This document shows positions 21,865 to 30,807 of a stretch of DNA of 64,000 nt, one piece after another. Origin of the DNA: Pleionea litopenaei (GTDB lineage: Bacteria; Pseudomonadota; Gammaproteobacteria; Enterobacterales; Kangiellaceae); NCBI RefSeq assembly GCF_031198435.1, contig NZ_CP133548.1:310001-374000 (forward strand). Direction: 5' to 3'. The notes beneath the pieces are model-generated. The model had not been told where the DNA came from. It saw only the letters and a list, made by a program, of their open reading frames with translations, and did not search any database. The first letter of the stretch is position 1. The number at the start of each line of letters is the position of its first letter. A program made the position numbers and the translations under genes.

Positions 21865-23583
21865 ATGACTCACAATGTTGACTCAAGTAATTCAACTTCT
21901 GATGCTGGTCACTTTAAATCGCCTAGCTTTAGTTCTCCCATTACTCGTTTTAAGCAATGGGTCGAAGATACACCAGAACGAGTTTTTTTACGCCAACCGC
22001 AAGGTAATCAATGGCAAGAATATTCATTTCAAACCGTTTGGGATAAAGCGGAGTGTTTAGCTCAGTATTTGAAGCGATTGCCGCCTCGAAGTCATGTCGC
22101 TATTTACTCTTTAAACTGCGCAGAATGGTTTATTGTTGACTTAGCTATTTTAATGGCTGGGCATGTCTCAGTTCCAATCTATCCTACAGCGGGTCGCTCA
22201 ACCATTGATTTTATTCTTCAGCACGGTGATATAAAGCTTGCGTTTGTAGGTAAGCTTTTTGATTGGGAAGATAAGAAAGTGTGTTTTGCTTCTTATGAAA
22301 CTTTATCGTTTTTTAATGAAAAGCCGCATTTAAAATTTTGGGAAGAAGAGATAAAACGCCTCACTCCATTGGAGCAGACCTATCAGGCGCAGGCGAATGA
22401 GCTTGCGACGATTGTTTACACCAGTGGAACAACGGGAAGCCCTAAAGGTGTGATGCTAAGTTACCGAGCTATCAGTTCCGCACTATTAACCGTTGAGCAA
22501 GTTTTTGAAATTAACCAACAAGATCGATTGTTCTCCTATTTACCTTTGGCTCATGTTGCTGAGCGCATGATTGTTGAAATGGCTGCCGTTTACTTTGGTG
22601 CGCAAGTGAGCTTTGTGGAGTCACTCGATCGCTTTACCAATAATTTAAATTCGGTAAAGCCTACAGTATTTTTTGGTGTTCCAAGAATATGGGTAAAATT
22701 AAAGCAGGGCGTTGAAAATAAATTAGGTGGAGCAAAGCTATGCCGCCTACTTTTTTCATTGCCAGGCGTTGGTAACTGGTTAAAAAAGAAAATCATTAAT
22801 GGGCTAGGGCTGGCGGATGTAAAGATTGCTTTGTCTGCCGCGGCTAGCTTGCCAAAAGGGGTGATTGATTGGTTTGAAGGGTTAGAGGTAGAAATTTGCG
22901 AAGCTTATGGGCTCAGTGAGACCGCCGGATTTTCACATATTAATTTGCCAGGTCATCGGAAAGCTGGAACGGTTGGAAGACCTTTCCCTGGGGCCGAATG
23001 CATGTTGGCTGAAAATGGTGAAGTCTTATTAAGAAACGGTAGTTTAATGGATGGTTATTATAAGTTGCAGGAGCTGAGCAGTGCGGTTATTCAAGATGGA
23101 TGGTTTCGTACTGGCGATTTAGGTGAGATCGATTCAGAAGGATATTTATCGATTACCGGACGCGTCAAAGAGATCTTTAAGACCTTAAAGGGCAAATATA
23201 TTTCTCCTGTGCCTATTGAAAACCAATTACTGCCAAAGCTTGATGTTGAGCATTTATGTGTGACGGGCGCAAATCTACCGCATCCAATTTTAATCGTAAG
23301 TTGGTTACAGCCTTGGACGCCTGAAAATAAGAGTAAGATGAGCAAGCAGATAGAAGCGGTACTCTCACAAGTCAATGCGAACTTAGAAAAACATGAGCGA
23401 ATCAATTTAGTATTGATGGTGAATGAAGATTGGACGACGGATAATGGAATGATGACTCCAACGTTAAAGATTCGTCGTCAAGCTATTGATAAACACTACG
23501 CTGATATTGTAGAAAAATACCCAAGCTCTAAAATAATGAAAGTGCAATGGTGTGAGCGAGCGAAAACGGACAATGCTGAGTAG
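21865..23583 (+). CDS. AMP-binding long-chain acyl-CoA synthetase family protein
   Basis: ATP-dependent acid-CoA ligase of the ANL superfamily. The 572-residue product has the AMP-binding P-loop-like motif IVYTSGTTGSPKGVMLSYR, the A5 motif EAYGLSETAGFSHIN, and the hinge GWFRTGDLGEIDSEGYLSITGRVKEIFKTLKGKYI. This resembles the long-chain/bubblegum-type (ACSBG) branch. It stands alone between a terminator and the interrupted transporter gene. Activation of a long-chain fatty acid is likely, but the exact substrate cannot be read from the sequence. Confidence 0.85.
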   Translation: MTHNVDSSNSTSDAGHFKSPSFSSPITRFKQWVEDTPERVFLRQPQGNQWQEYSFQTVWDKAECLAQYLKRLPPRSHVAIYSLNCAEWFIVDLAILMAGHVSVPIYPTAGRSTIDFILQHGDIKLAFVGKLFDWEDKKVCFASYETLSFFNEKPHLKFWEEEIKRLTPLEQTYQAQANELATIVYTSGTTGSPKGVMLSYRAISSALLTVEQVFEINQQDRLFSYLPLAHVAERMIVEMAAVYFGAQVSFVESLDRFTNNLNSVKPTVFFGVPRIWVKLKQGVENKLGGAKLCRLLFSLPGVGNWLKKKIINGLGLADVKIALSAAASLPKGVIDWFEGLEVEICEAYGLSETAGFSHINLPGHRKAGTVGRPFPGAECMLAENGEVLLRNGSLMDGYYKLQELSSAVIQDGWFRTGDLGEIDSEGYLSITGRVKEIFKTLKGKYISPVPIENQLLPKLDVEHLCVTGANLPHPILIVSWLQPWTPENKSKMSKQIEAVLSQVNANLEKHERINLVLMVNEDWTTDNGMMTPTLKIRRQAIDKHYADIVEKYPSSKIMKVQWCERAKTDNAE

Positions 23584-23938
23584 AATCTAATTGGTATTTA
23601 AGGCCGGGACAATTAAAATAACGGCGAGCAATAAATCGGTAATTAATGATTTTAGATTGTCCCATTAATCAATGATAACCCTTTCGAAAAGTTGTTCCGT
23701 AAAGCATAAAAGATATTGCATAAGATCTATTTCAAAATAACTAATGCATAAGACATAGCGGACGAGCAAAAGTACATGAATAAAAACCTATGAATACTCG
23801 TGCATTGATGGCCGCGGTTGGCGCGATCGTTTTTATGGCCAGTGTTCCTACATTGATTAAAGTCAATGCGGCTAACGAGATAGAAATTGCTACCGCTCGA
23901 TTATTAATTGCTTGTTTGGGGATGACTTTATTATTAGG

Positions 23939-25144
23939 TGAATTAGTCTCGACTTAATCTGACACATCAACTTGAAAAAGTGAGAGTTACCCGTTTTGAT
24001 TAAAGGTGTCGAATCTTTAAATCAGAACGTTATAGAGGTAACTCTCATGCTACATACTAACAACCCAATCATAAAACACAAAGCTGGTTTACTTAACTTA
24101 GCAGAAGAACTCGGGAACGTATCGAAAGCCTGTAAGGTAATGGGCGTATCACGAGATACATTTTATCGCTATCAAGAACTGGTCGAAGAAGGCGGTATCG
24201 ATGCCCTTATCAGCAAGAGCCGTCGCAACCCAAATGTTAAAAATCGCGTTGATGAAGCCACAGAAACAGCGGTTATCAATTATGCCATTGAGTTTCCGGC
24301 ACACGGCCAACACCGAACCAGTAACGAGTTGCGAAAGAAAGGAGTCTTTGTATCAGGGAGCGGTGTCCGGTCGATATGGCTCAGGCATGACCTAGAAAAC
24401 TTTAAGAAGCGCTTGAAGGCACTGGAAGATAAGGTTGCTAAAGAGGGCATCATACTGACCGATAGCCAAATAGCTGCACTTGAGAAGAAGAAAAATGATG
24501 ATGAAGCCTGTGGTGAGATTGAAACAGCTCACCCTGGCTACTTAGGCTCACAAGATACCTTTTATGTCGGTAACCTAAAGGGCGTTGGACGAATTTACCA
24601 ACAAACCTTCATCGACACTTACAGCAAAGTTGCCTTTGCCAAACTCTACACCACAAAAACACCTATTACCGCAGCCGACATACTTAATGACAAAGTGCTA
24701 CCTTACTTCCAGCAACATGAGTTACCCATGTTGCGAGTATTAACGGATCGCGGCACTGAGTATTGTGGAAAAGTTGAACATCACGACTATCAGCTGTATT
24801 TAGCAATCAATGACATCGAGCATACAAAGACTAAAGCAATGTCACCGCAAACCAATGGTATCTGCGAACGATTCCATAAAACGATATTGAACGAGTTCTA
24901 CCAGGTTACATTTCGGAAGAAATTATACAGTTCACTGGATGAGCTTCAAAAGGATCTGGACGAATGGATAGTTTACTACAATAATGAACGCACCCATCAA
25001 GGAAAAATGTGTTGTGGACGAACGCCCAATGAAACATTAATTGATGGTAAGAGAATTTGGGCTGACAAAAATCTAGCTCAAATCTAAACTGACAGACACC
25101 AATTGAAAAACGGGTAACTGTCAGATTAAGTCTGAGCTAGTACA
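23939..25144 (+). mobile_element. IS481-family insertion sequence, copy 1 (1206 bp)
   Basis: The ends start TGAATTAGTCTCGACTTAAT on the left and, on the complementary strand, TGTACTAGCTCAGACTTAAT on the right. These are imperfect inverted repeats sharing GACTTAATCTGACA. Flanked by the 7-bp direct repeat tattagg (23932-23938 and 25145-25151). Carries one transposase gene and interrupts a DMT transporter. Copy 2 has the same length and encodes an identical transposase. Confidence 0.95.
24047..25087 (+). CDS. IS481-family transposase (copy 1)
   Basis: DDE transposase of 346 residues. The N-terminal helix-turn-helix covers GLLNLAEELGNVSKACKVMGVSRDTFYRYQ. The integrase core has the first Asp in QQTFIDTYSKVA, the second in LTDRGTEY, and Glu in SPQTNGICERFHKTIL. 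The ATG at 24047 with a GAGGT ribosome binding site is the likely start; an in-frame TTG at 23996 is less likely. The protein appears intact, so this copy may be active. Family assignment rests on recognised sequence patterns, not on a search. Confidence 0.92.
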   Translation: MLHTNNPIIKHKAGLLNLAEELGNVSKACKVMGVSRDTFYRYQELVEEGGIDALISKSRRNPNVKNRVDEATETAVINYAIEFPAHGQHRTSNELRKKGVFVSGSGVRSIWLRHDLENFKKRLKALEDKVAKEGIILTDSQIAALEKKKNDDEACGEIETAHPGYLGSQDTFYVGNLKGVGRIYQQTFIDTYSKVAFAKLYTTKTPITAADILNDKVLPYFQQHELPMLRVLTDRGTEYCGKVEHHDYQLYLAINDIEHTKTKAMSPQTNGICERFHKTILNEFYQVTFRKKLYSSLDELQKDLDEWIVYYNNERTHQGKMCCGRTPNETLIDGKRIWADKNLAQI

Positions 25145-25867
25145 TATTAGGGGTAAAAAAAATAAGCCTCAAATTAAGGAAGCGTCAATGGCTTGGTTTG
25201 TTATTAATTGGTGTTACCTTTGCCGTACATTGGTTTCTTTATTTTAAAAGTATAAAGTTATCAACCCCCTCTATCGCAGCCATTGCCGTATCAACCTACG
25301 GCATTCATGTTTTGTTTTTAAGCGCTGTATTTTTAAAGCAAAAAATCACTTCTACAGATTTGATTGCAACAGTCTTTGCCTTTGGCGGTATGCTCTTAGT
25401 GATTCCTGAATTCAATTGGTCTTCCGAGCTATTTTGGGGAGCCATTATCGGTGTTGCCAGTGGCTTTTTATACGGAGTATTGCCGGTGCTCCATCAATTA
25501 AATAACTCGCTGTCTAATACGCTGCGCGCTTGGGGGCAGTTTACTTTCGCTTTTGTCGCTTTTTTGCCGTTTGGCCTGCAGCAACAATGGGCGCTACAAT
25601 CGAACGATGTTTTAGGGTTGCTATTTTTGGGCGTTGTGTCGACGCTATTTGCTCATAGCATGTGGATTAAAGCGACGACGGAATTACCGGGCGTTATTAC
25701 CGGAATTACCTACTATTTGTACATCCCATTAGCCGTGTTGATAAGTTTTCTAAGTATTGACGAGCCTATCACGGGGTCGATGATTCTGGGCGCTTTAATA
25801 ATTATAGTGGCCAATGTAGTATTAGTGATTAATAAATGGCAAAGTCGGCTTAAGGCTAAAGCAAAGT

Positions 25868-25897
25868 AAAAGAGAAAGAGAAAGAGAAAGAGAAAGA
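25868..25897. repeat. Purine hexanucleotide repeat (GAGAAA)n
   Basis: Four perfect GAGAAA units directly after the stop of the interrupted transporter gene, followed by a further purine-rich stretch to about 25930. It could vary in length by slippage, but it lies outside any coding frame. Confidence 0.8.
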
Positions 25898-25968
25898 TAT
25901 TAGAAAGAGAAATAGAAGAGAAAGAAAATAATATAACGACAGTGTAAGTTGATGCGAAAGGGGAGAAT

Positions 25969-27375
25969 ATGAAACGAATAAACTACTTCCGAAGCTTAGC
26001 CGTTGGTCTAGCTAGCTCGAGTCTAATGATTGCAAGCACGCTGAATGCGGCGGGCGGTCAACAACAAACCATTCAATACATTGACCAGAGTGCGCTGCAT
26101 AAAATTGCCTCTGAAGTGTCTGCTAAGCGTATTGAGAACGATATCCGAAAGTTAGTCAGTTTTGGAACACGACACACTTTATCTGAGACTCAGTCAAACA
26201 CTCGTGGTATTGGTGCCGCTCGACGTTGGATCAAAGAAGAATTTGAGAAAATTTCTAAGCAATGTGGCGGTTGCCTTGAAGTGATTATGGTGAAAGATAC
26301 CATTTCAGGTGAAAAGAGAATTCCTAACCCAACTGAGGTCGTCAATGTCATTGCCATACAGCGGGGGAGCATCGACCCGAATCGGTACGTTGTTATGTCT
26401 GGTGACATCGACTCTAGAGTATCCGACCCTTTAAATGCAACCGATGACTCTCCCGGAGCTAATGATAATGCGTCTGGTGTTGCAGGCACGATAGAAGCCG
26501 CTAGGGTGCTTTCTAAGTATAAATTTAAAGGCTCGATTATCTACGCGGCTTTATCAGGTGAAGAGCAGGGGTTGTTTGGTGGAAAAATTTTAGCTGAACA
26601 TGCAGTAAAAAATCAGTGGCGAATCAAAGCGGTGTTAAACAACGACATGATCGGAAACATTGAGGGCATTAACGGTGTTATCAATAATACCACTGCACGA
26701 ATCTTCTCAGAGGGAACGCGAGCAGTTGAGACAACTGAAGAAGCGCGAATTCGGCGTTTTACTGGTGGTGAAGTTGATTCTCCAAGTCGTAACCTCGCTC
26801 GATATATTGACTGGATAGCCGATCGCTACATTCCAAATCTAGACACAATGATGGTTTATCGATTAGATAGATTTGCTCGTGGTGGGCATCATCGTCCATT
26901 TAATGCGGTCGGTTTTCCTGGCGTTCGTATTATGGAAACGAACGAACATTATGATCGACAACATCAAGACCTACGCGAAGAAAATGGTGTCCAATACGGC
27001 GATACTATTGATGGTGTTAATTTTCCTTACGCTGCTAAATTAACAGCGCTTAACGCTGTTTCGCTAGCCAGTATGGCGTGGGCGCCGGCACCACCCAGTG
27101 GCGTTGAAATAAGTGGTGCAGTCCTGCCATCGACAACATTGAAATGGAATAAGCCTGCCGTGCGAGAGTCGTCGATGATTGCCGGTTATAAAATCTATTG
27201 GCGTTATACCGATCAACCACAATGGCAGTTCAGTCGATTTGTAGGCAAAGTGAATCAATTTACACTAGAAAACGTGGTTATCGATAATTACTTTTTTGGC
27301 GTAGCGGCAGTTAGTCAAGATGGCTATGAAAGCCCAGTGGTGTTCCCTGGACCAAACGGATCATTTGGTGACTAA
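25969..27375 (+). CDS. Secreted M28-family metallopeptidase with C-terminal fibronectin-III-like domain
   Basis: Exported zinc aminopeptidase-like protein of 468 residues. A signal peptide ends near LNAA (residue 28). The peptidase core has GDIDSR (145-150), SPGANDNASG (161-170, bridging Asp166), SGEEQG (196-201), NNDMIGN (about 224-230) and NEHYDRQH (325-332). In most M28 enzymes the first motif is GHxD; here the His is Asp146, although the other ligands seem present. Residues from about 376 to the end look like a fibronectin III module. A GGGGAG ribosome binding site precedes the ATG. It is probably periplasmic or secreted and acts on peptides; the substrate is unknown. Confidence 0.88.
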   Translation: MKRINYFRSLAVGLASSSLMIASTLNAAGGQQQTIQYIDQSALHKIASEVSAKRIENDIRKLVSFGTRHTLSETQSNTRGIGAARRWIKEEFEKISKQCGGCLEVIMVKDTISGEKRIPNPTEVVNVIAIQRGSIDPNRYVVMSGDIDSRVSDPLNATDDSPGANDNASGVAGTIEAARVLSKYKFKGSIIYAALSGEEQGLFGGKILAEHAVKNQWRIKAVLNNDMIGNIEGINGVINNTTARIFSEGTRAVETTEEARIRRFTGGEVDSPSRNLARYIDWIADRYIPNLDTMMVYRLDRFARGGHHRPFNAVGFPGVRIMETNEHYDRQHQDLREENGVQYGDTIDGVNFPYAAKLTALNAVSLASMAWAPAPPSGVEISGAVLPSTTLKWNKPAVRESSMIAGYKIYWRYTDQPQWQFSRFVGKVNQFTLENVVIDNYFFGVAAVSQDGYESPVVFPGPNGSFGD

Positions 27376-27410
27376 ATTCTGAGTTGGTTTTTAATATAGT
27401 TTGAGCTGAT

Positions 27411-27446
27411 TAAAAAAGAACGCTGTGCAATCACAGCGCTCTTTTT
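27411..27446. terminator. Bidirectional terminator between the M28 peptidase and the small lipoprotein
   Basis: CGCTGTG-CAAT-CACAGCG stem with an A-run before it and CTCTTTTT after it, between convergent genes. Confidence 0.85.
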
Positions 27447-27519
27447 CGAGCTTGCTTTTTATGAGTAATTTCTCAAGATTAACTTTTCAAGGTTAACTTT
27501 TAAAAATTACATTGACCAA

Positions 27520-27756
27520 TTAACAATCGGTATCTTTGGTCTCTAATCCTTCTTTAATTTCTTCACACTTGTCTTCGATGGTGTTACCAACATCACGCGC
27601 TGTATCTTTTGCTTTGTCGCCGATGTCTTCAGCGGTATCGGTGATTGCGTCACTGGCATCTTTCACTTGCTCCTTCAACGAGTTGTCTTCTTCTTCAGCA
27701 CAACCCATTAAAGTAAAACTAAATAATGCGGCAGCGATAAAGGTTAAGTTTTTCAT
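27520..27756 (-). CDS. Small acidic lipoprotein
   Basis: 78 residues. The signal sequence MKNLTFIAAALFSFTLMGC ends in a lipobox with Cys19. The mature part is a highly charged, presumably helical repeat pattern (KDASDAITDTAEDIGDKAKDTARDVGNTIEDK), similar in character to entericidin/YtxH/LEA-like stress proteins, ending in two cysteines. AGGAGAA ribosome binding site. Likely anchored to a membrane in the periplasm. Its neighbour is the DUF1328 gene, often stress-induced; function not known. Confidence 0.8.
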   Translation of the reverse strand: MKNLTFIAAALFSFTLMGCAEEEDNSLKEQVKDASDAITDTAEDIGDKAKDTARDVGNTIEDKCEEIKEGLETKDTDC

Positions 27757-27849
27757 AGTTTTCTCCTATTGTTGTAAATGAAAGTTACAATGATGTTAAA
27801 AATGCGACTTTTCTTTTTTAAAATTTAATGCTTTTTTGCAATCACTCAG

Positions 27850-28017
27850 TTAGGCGTTACTTCGTTTCCTGCTTCGTAACATTGAAACGAACCAAAGTAT
27901 TAGGAAAAGAATAAACATTACTTTTGCAAACGTGGTCGCGACACCAGCAATATTGGTAAATCCTAGAACTGCAGCGATGATGGCAATGACTAAGAATAGA
28001 ATTGAACCGTTTAACAT
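27850..28017 (-). CDS. DUF1328 family small membrane protein
   Basis: 55-residue two-helix inner-membrane protein, [20 protein letters not shown] followed by [25 protein letters not shown] and a basic tail RSRKRSNA. This matches the DUF1328 (YtjA-like) pattern of [18 protein letters not shown]. Preceded by a strong ATAGGAGT ribosome binding site. It sits close to the small lipoprotein on the same strand. Function is unknown; family members are commonly general-stress or envelope associated. Confidence 0.88.
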   Translation of the reverse strand: MLNGSILFLVIAIIAAVLGFTNIAGVATTFAKVMFILFLILWFVSMLRSRKRSNA

Positions 28018-28419
28018 GTTTACTCCTATAGATAAGGTTATCTGTTCAAGCTTTTAAAGTACCCAGCTATTTTTGAAATCGAAGCATTCAAAAACTCAGC
28101 ATCCAAAAGCTGGACGTTAAAAGTATTCGCCTGAATTTGCGTATACATAGAGCAGAGCATTTATCGTGCCAAACGAATTTACTGGGCTTTAACGCAGAAG
28201 TTGGCTAAAATGACCCAAGTCTTGGTTGATTTCCCCCAACCAGTGGTTTGTAAGAACCGTCATTTTTATTCCAAAAATATATTAAAAGTGGATATCTCCA
28301 ACTTTGGATATTGCAATTTAAAATAATGAACTCAATCGCGCTTTGAATAAATTCTTGTTGAAACAAAGATATGAACTGCCTAATTTGAAATTGACATCAA
28401 CGCTGTTCGGAGTAGAAAA
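28018..28419. other. Intergenic region between divergent DUF1328 and DUF3050 genes
   Basis: About 400 bases carrying the promoters of both flanking genes. I see no open frame, RNA gene or clear operator. A GGAG ribosome binding site for the DUF3050 gene lies at its right end. Confidence 0.5.
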
Positions 28420-29202
28420 ATGCTTAGTTTCAAGTCAGACAAAATTGAAGAGTTAGGTAATCTACTAACCACTCATCCTATTTATACATCAATCGATACT
28501 TTGGAAGATGCCAAAGTATTTATGGAACATCATGTTTTCGCAGTTTGGGATTTCATGACCTTATTGAAAGCACTGCAAATTAAAATGACCAATGTCACCA
28601 TTCCTTGGGTACCTACTGGTGACCCAGCGGTTAGAATGATGATTAATGAAATCGTACTTGGCGAAGAGTCAGACGAAGTGGTGGGTGGTTTATCTCACTT
28701 CGAATGGTATTTGCAAGCAATGAATGAGTGCGGTGCTGATACCAGTAAAATCGACGAGTTAGTTAACACCGTTCGTGAAGGCGGAGATTATCATGCGGTA
28801 ATCGAGACCCTTCCATTCTCAATTCAGCAATTTGTAACCACAACGTTAGAAGTGGTTGAGAAAGGTGAATTGCATGAGATCGCTGCTGCTTTTACCATTG
28901 GACGGGAAAATTTGATTCCTTCTATGTTTATTGAGTTTGTTCGTAATCTGAAAAACGAAGCACCAGAGCAAACCAAAACACTGATCCATTACTTTGAACG
29001 TCATATTGAAGTTGATGGTGATGAACATGGTCCGCTTGCATTAAGTATGTTGACGCGTTTGTGCGACAACAGCCAGAAGCGATATGAGCAATGTTTGAGA
29101 GTGTCTGAGCAAGTTCTTGAAAGTCGACACCTGCTTTGGGACGGTGCATTTTCAGACCTGCTTGAATTGAAAGGTTCCAATAAAGCGGTATCTATCGCTT
29201 AA
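28420..29202 (+). CDS. DUF3050 family protein (haem-oxygenase-like fold)
   Basis: 260-residue soluble protein. The pattern HPIYTSIDTLEDAKVFMEHHVFAVWDFMTLLKALQ, followed by WVPTGDPAVRMMINEIVLGEE and SHFEWYLQAM, is typical of DUF3050, which belongs to the haem-oxygenase-like helical superfamily. His residues in MEHHVFAVWDFM and SHFEWY, with H in IHYFERHIEVDGDEHG, could form a metal site of the diiron-oxidase type. No signal peptide. Ends in a strong terminator. Enzymatic role is not established; an oxygenase function is an inference from the fold. Confidence 0.8.
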   Translation: MLSFKSDKIEELGNLLTTHPIYTSIDTLEDAKVFMEHHVFAVWDFMTLLKALQIKMTNVTIPWVPTGDPAVRMMINEIVLGEESDEVVGGLSHFEWYLQAMNECGADTSKIDELVNTVREGGDYHAVIETLPFSIQQFVTTTLEVVEKGELHEIAAAFTIGRENLIPSMFIEFVRNLKNEAPEQTKTLIHYFERHIEVDGDEHGPLALSMLTRLCDNSQKRYEQCLRVSEQVLESRHLLWDGAFSDLLELKGSNKAVSIA

Positions 29203-29232
29203 ATAATTATTTTAAGAGTACTCCCAGCACAT

Positions 29233-29262
29233 AGGCCAAGCGAAAGCTTGGCCTTTCTTTTT
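29233..29262 (+). terminator. Rho-independent terminator after the DUF3050 gene
   Basis: AGGCCAAGC-GAAA-GCTTGGCCT stem with a GAAA tetraloop followed by TTCTTTTT. Confidence 0.88.
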
Positions 29263-29436
29263 GCGCAGTATTTATCGAATGCTTTTGATAACTGAACACA
29301 CTAGTCACAATCAAATGAATGATTGACTAAGCGCAATGAAATCATATTCTTCTTTAACACGATAATCGTGTATTTCTAATTGTTGTAAAAACAGACTGTA
29401 GTAAAATAAGGAAGACTTTTAAAGGAGTAAGTGACC

Positions 29437-29745
29437 ATGTTATCCATCCGCCCGAATTGCGAGCTTTGCGATAAAGATTTACCCGCCAACTCAACAAAAG
29501 CAATGATCTGTTCTTATGAGTGTACGTTTTGCAGTGACTGCGTTGCTAATACTTTGCTCAATGTATGCCCTAATTGTGGCGGCGGTTTTGTTTCAAGACC
29601 GATTAGACCGATAAAAGATTGGCGAAAAGGTACCGGACTGACATTTCATCCAGCTTCTGAGAGTAGAGTGCATTCACCCTATAAGGTTAATGATTTAGCT
29701 GAGTATAACCAAAACATAAAAGACATCGCTCCTGAAAAACGTTGA
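29437..29745 (+). CDS. DUF1272 cysteine-rich zinc-ribbon protein
   Basis: 102 residues. The N-terminal half MLSIRPNCELCDKDLPANST, then ICSYECTFCSDCVANTLLNVCPNCGGGF, has eight or more cysteines in CxxC pairs, the DUF1272 pattern, presumably binding zinc. The ATG at 29437 is nine bases from an AAAGGAG ribosome binding site; the GTG at 29431 is too close to it. The C-terminal 40 residues are an unconserved tail. No partner gene is evident, and function is unknown. Confidence 0.85.
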   Translation: MLSIRPNCELCDKDLPANSTKAMICSYECTFCSDCVANTLLNVCPNCGGGFVSRPIRPIKDWRKGTGLTFHPASESRVHSPYKVNDLAEYNQNIKDIAPEKR

Positions 29746-29762
29746 ACCTTCCCTAGTTAAGA

Positions 29763-30401
29763 TTAGCGTTTGAAGCTGTCGCCATCTCGTCCTATATAAA
29801 AGTCGATGGTGCCTTGGTTTGCGTGATGTTCAAAAACAAAGGTGGCTTCTGGATCATGCCAACTGGTGTCTCCTAAATATTGAGCAAGTTTACTTGCGAT
29901 GGCGCTAGAGCTAGTTTGATTAGAGTTCACACTGAGCTTGCAAATCGTTGTTCGACAGTGAACTTGTTGCACCGGATGATCGGCGAGTTGTGGTGTTTGA
30001 TGAAAAAGTTCTAATAAATGTTGCTCTTGCTGATTCGCCCAGTCGTTATCGATACCTTGCTCTAAATATTGTTCCTCGATTATTGTCCATGTATCGGTTT
30101 TATTATTTCTAAGATTAGATGGCGGCTGATCGATGCCAGTTAGATCTTGTAATCTTGAGTCGGTGCTCGATAGAGTATGAGATGGTGATGATTTCTGTTT
30201 GTTCACCTGAAGTACTTTTTCTAACTCCAAATTTTTAACACGTACAAGTGCCAAGCTTTCTTGCGATGCTTCTAATTTCATCTGTGTCGACTCTAACTGA
30301 CGAGTGAGATTGTCGTATTTTATTGAAGACTCGGTAAACATCAGTAAGTAGACATTAGTTGCGCAGGATGCGAGCAACAGCGACACGAGTAGTTTGTTCA
30401 T
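29763..30401 (-). CDS. Membrane-anchored coiled-coil protein of unknown function
   Basis: 212 residues, not recognised. An N-terminal hydrophobic anchor (LLVSLLLASCATNVYLLMF) is followed by a heptad-rich helix to about residue 70 (LTRQLESTQMKLEASQESLALVRVKNLELEKVLQ). The C-terminal domain has a cysteine pair, HCRTTICKLSVNS, resembling periplasmic disulfide pairs seen in small envelope proteins. Probably inner-membrane anchored with a periplasmic domain. Convergent with the DUF1272 gene. Confidence 0.6.
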   Translation of the reverse strand: MNKLLVSLLLASCATNVYLLMFTESSIKYDNLTRQLESTQMKLEASQESLALVRVKNLELEKVLQVNKQKSSPSHTLSSTDSRLQDLTGIDQPPSNLRNNKTDTWTIIEEQYLEQGIDNDWANQQEQHLLELFHQTPQLADHPVQQVHCRTTICKLSVNSNQTSSSAIASKLAQYLGDTSWHDPEATFVFEHHANQGTIDFYIGRDGDSFKR

Positions 30402-30807
30402 TGATATTAATCCATTCTTATCTAGCTTAATATGTTATCTAGCTTAAACCTATGTGGTTTAGCGGAAAACAGTATTTTCTAACTGAAAATTGTATCGTCT
30501 AGCTGTCACTACTCATTCATAAGCTAGCTGGATAACTCTGACTTAAAAGTCGGTTTGGTTTCCATGTATCTAACATCTTTGCAATCTATTATGTTTGTCC
30601 AGGGTAGGCAATGTCTTCGTAGGTTTTATCTGTAAGGTTGAGACATGCGTTCATTTCTTGAGCAAATTATTAAGAAACTAAATAGCCTATTGATCAGTCA
30701 TTGGTATTGTTTACTTGTTCAAGATGATGAATAATTGCCGATATTCGAAAGGAATATCTCGTAAATAAATTTACAACAATAAATTTACAACCGCTAGGAA
30801 AAGCATT
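30402..30807. other. Intergenic region between divergent genes
   Basis: About 400 A+T-rich bases holding the promoters of the flanking divergent genes. Near 30417-30502 there are short TATCTAGCTTA-type repeats (at least three versions). No gene or RNA is recognised. Confidence 0.4.

Larger units (their letters stand above)
23790..25869 (+). pseudogene. EamA/DMT-family transporter gene split by an IS element
   Basis: The first 50 codons (MNTRALMAAVGAIVF...TLLLG) are interrupted at 23938 by IS copy 1. The gene resumes at 25153 (VKKISLKLRKRQWLGLLLIG). Removing the IS and one copy of the 7-bp duplication tattagg restores one uninterrupted frame of 288 residues, with about ten hydrophobic helices in two EamA repeats, typical of a 10-TM drug/metabolite exporter. 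The intact ancestor was probably an inner-membrane exporter of unknown substrate. As it stands, the upstream piece is truncated after the IS end. The 3' piece has an open frame, but expression of a functional half is unlikely. Confidence 0.9.

Noticed and set aside
25868-25930. Phase-variable coding repeat
   Set aside because: The GAGAAA units start after the stop codon of the upstream frame and precede the next start, so slippage would not change a protein.
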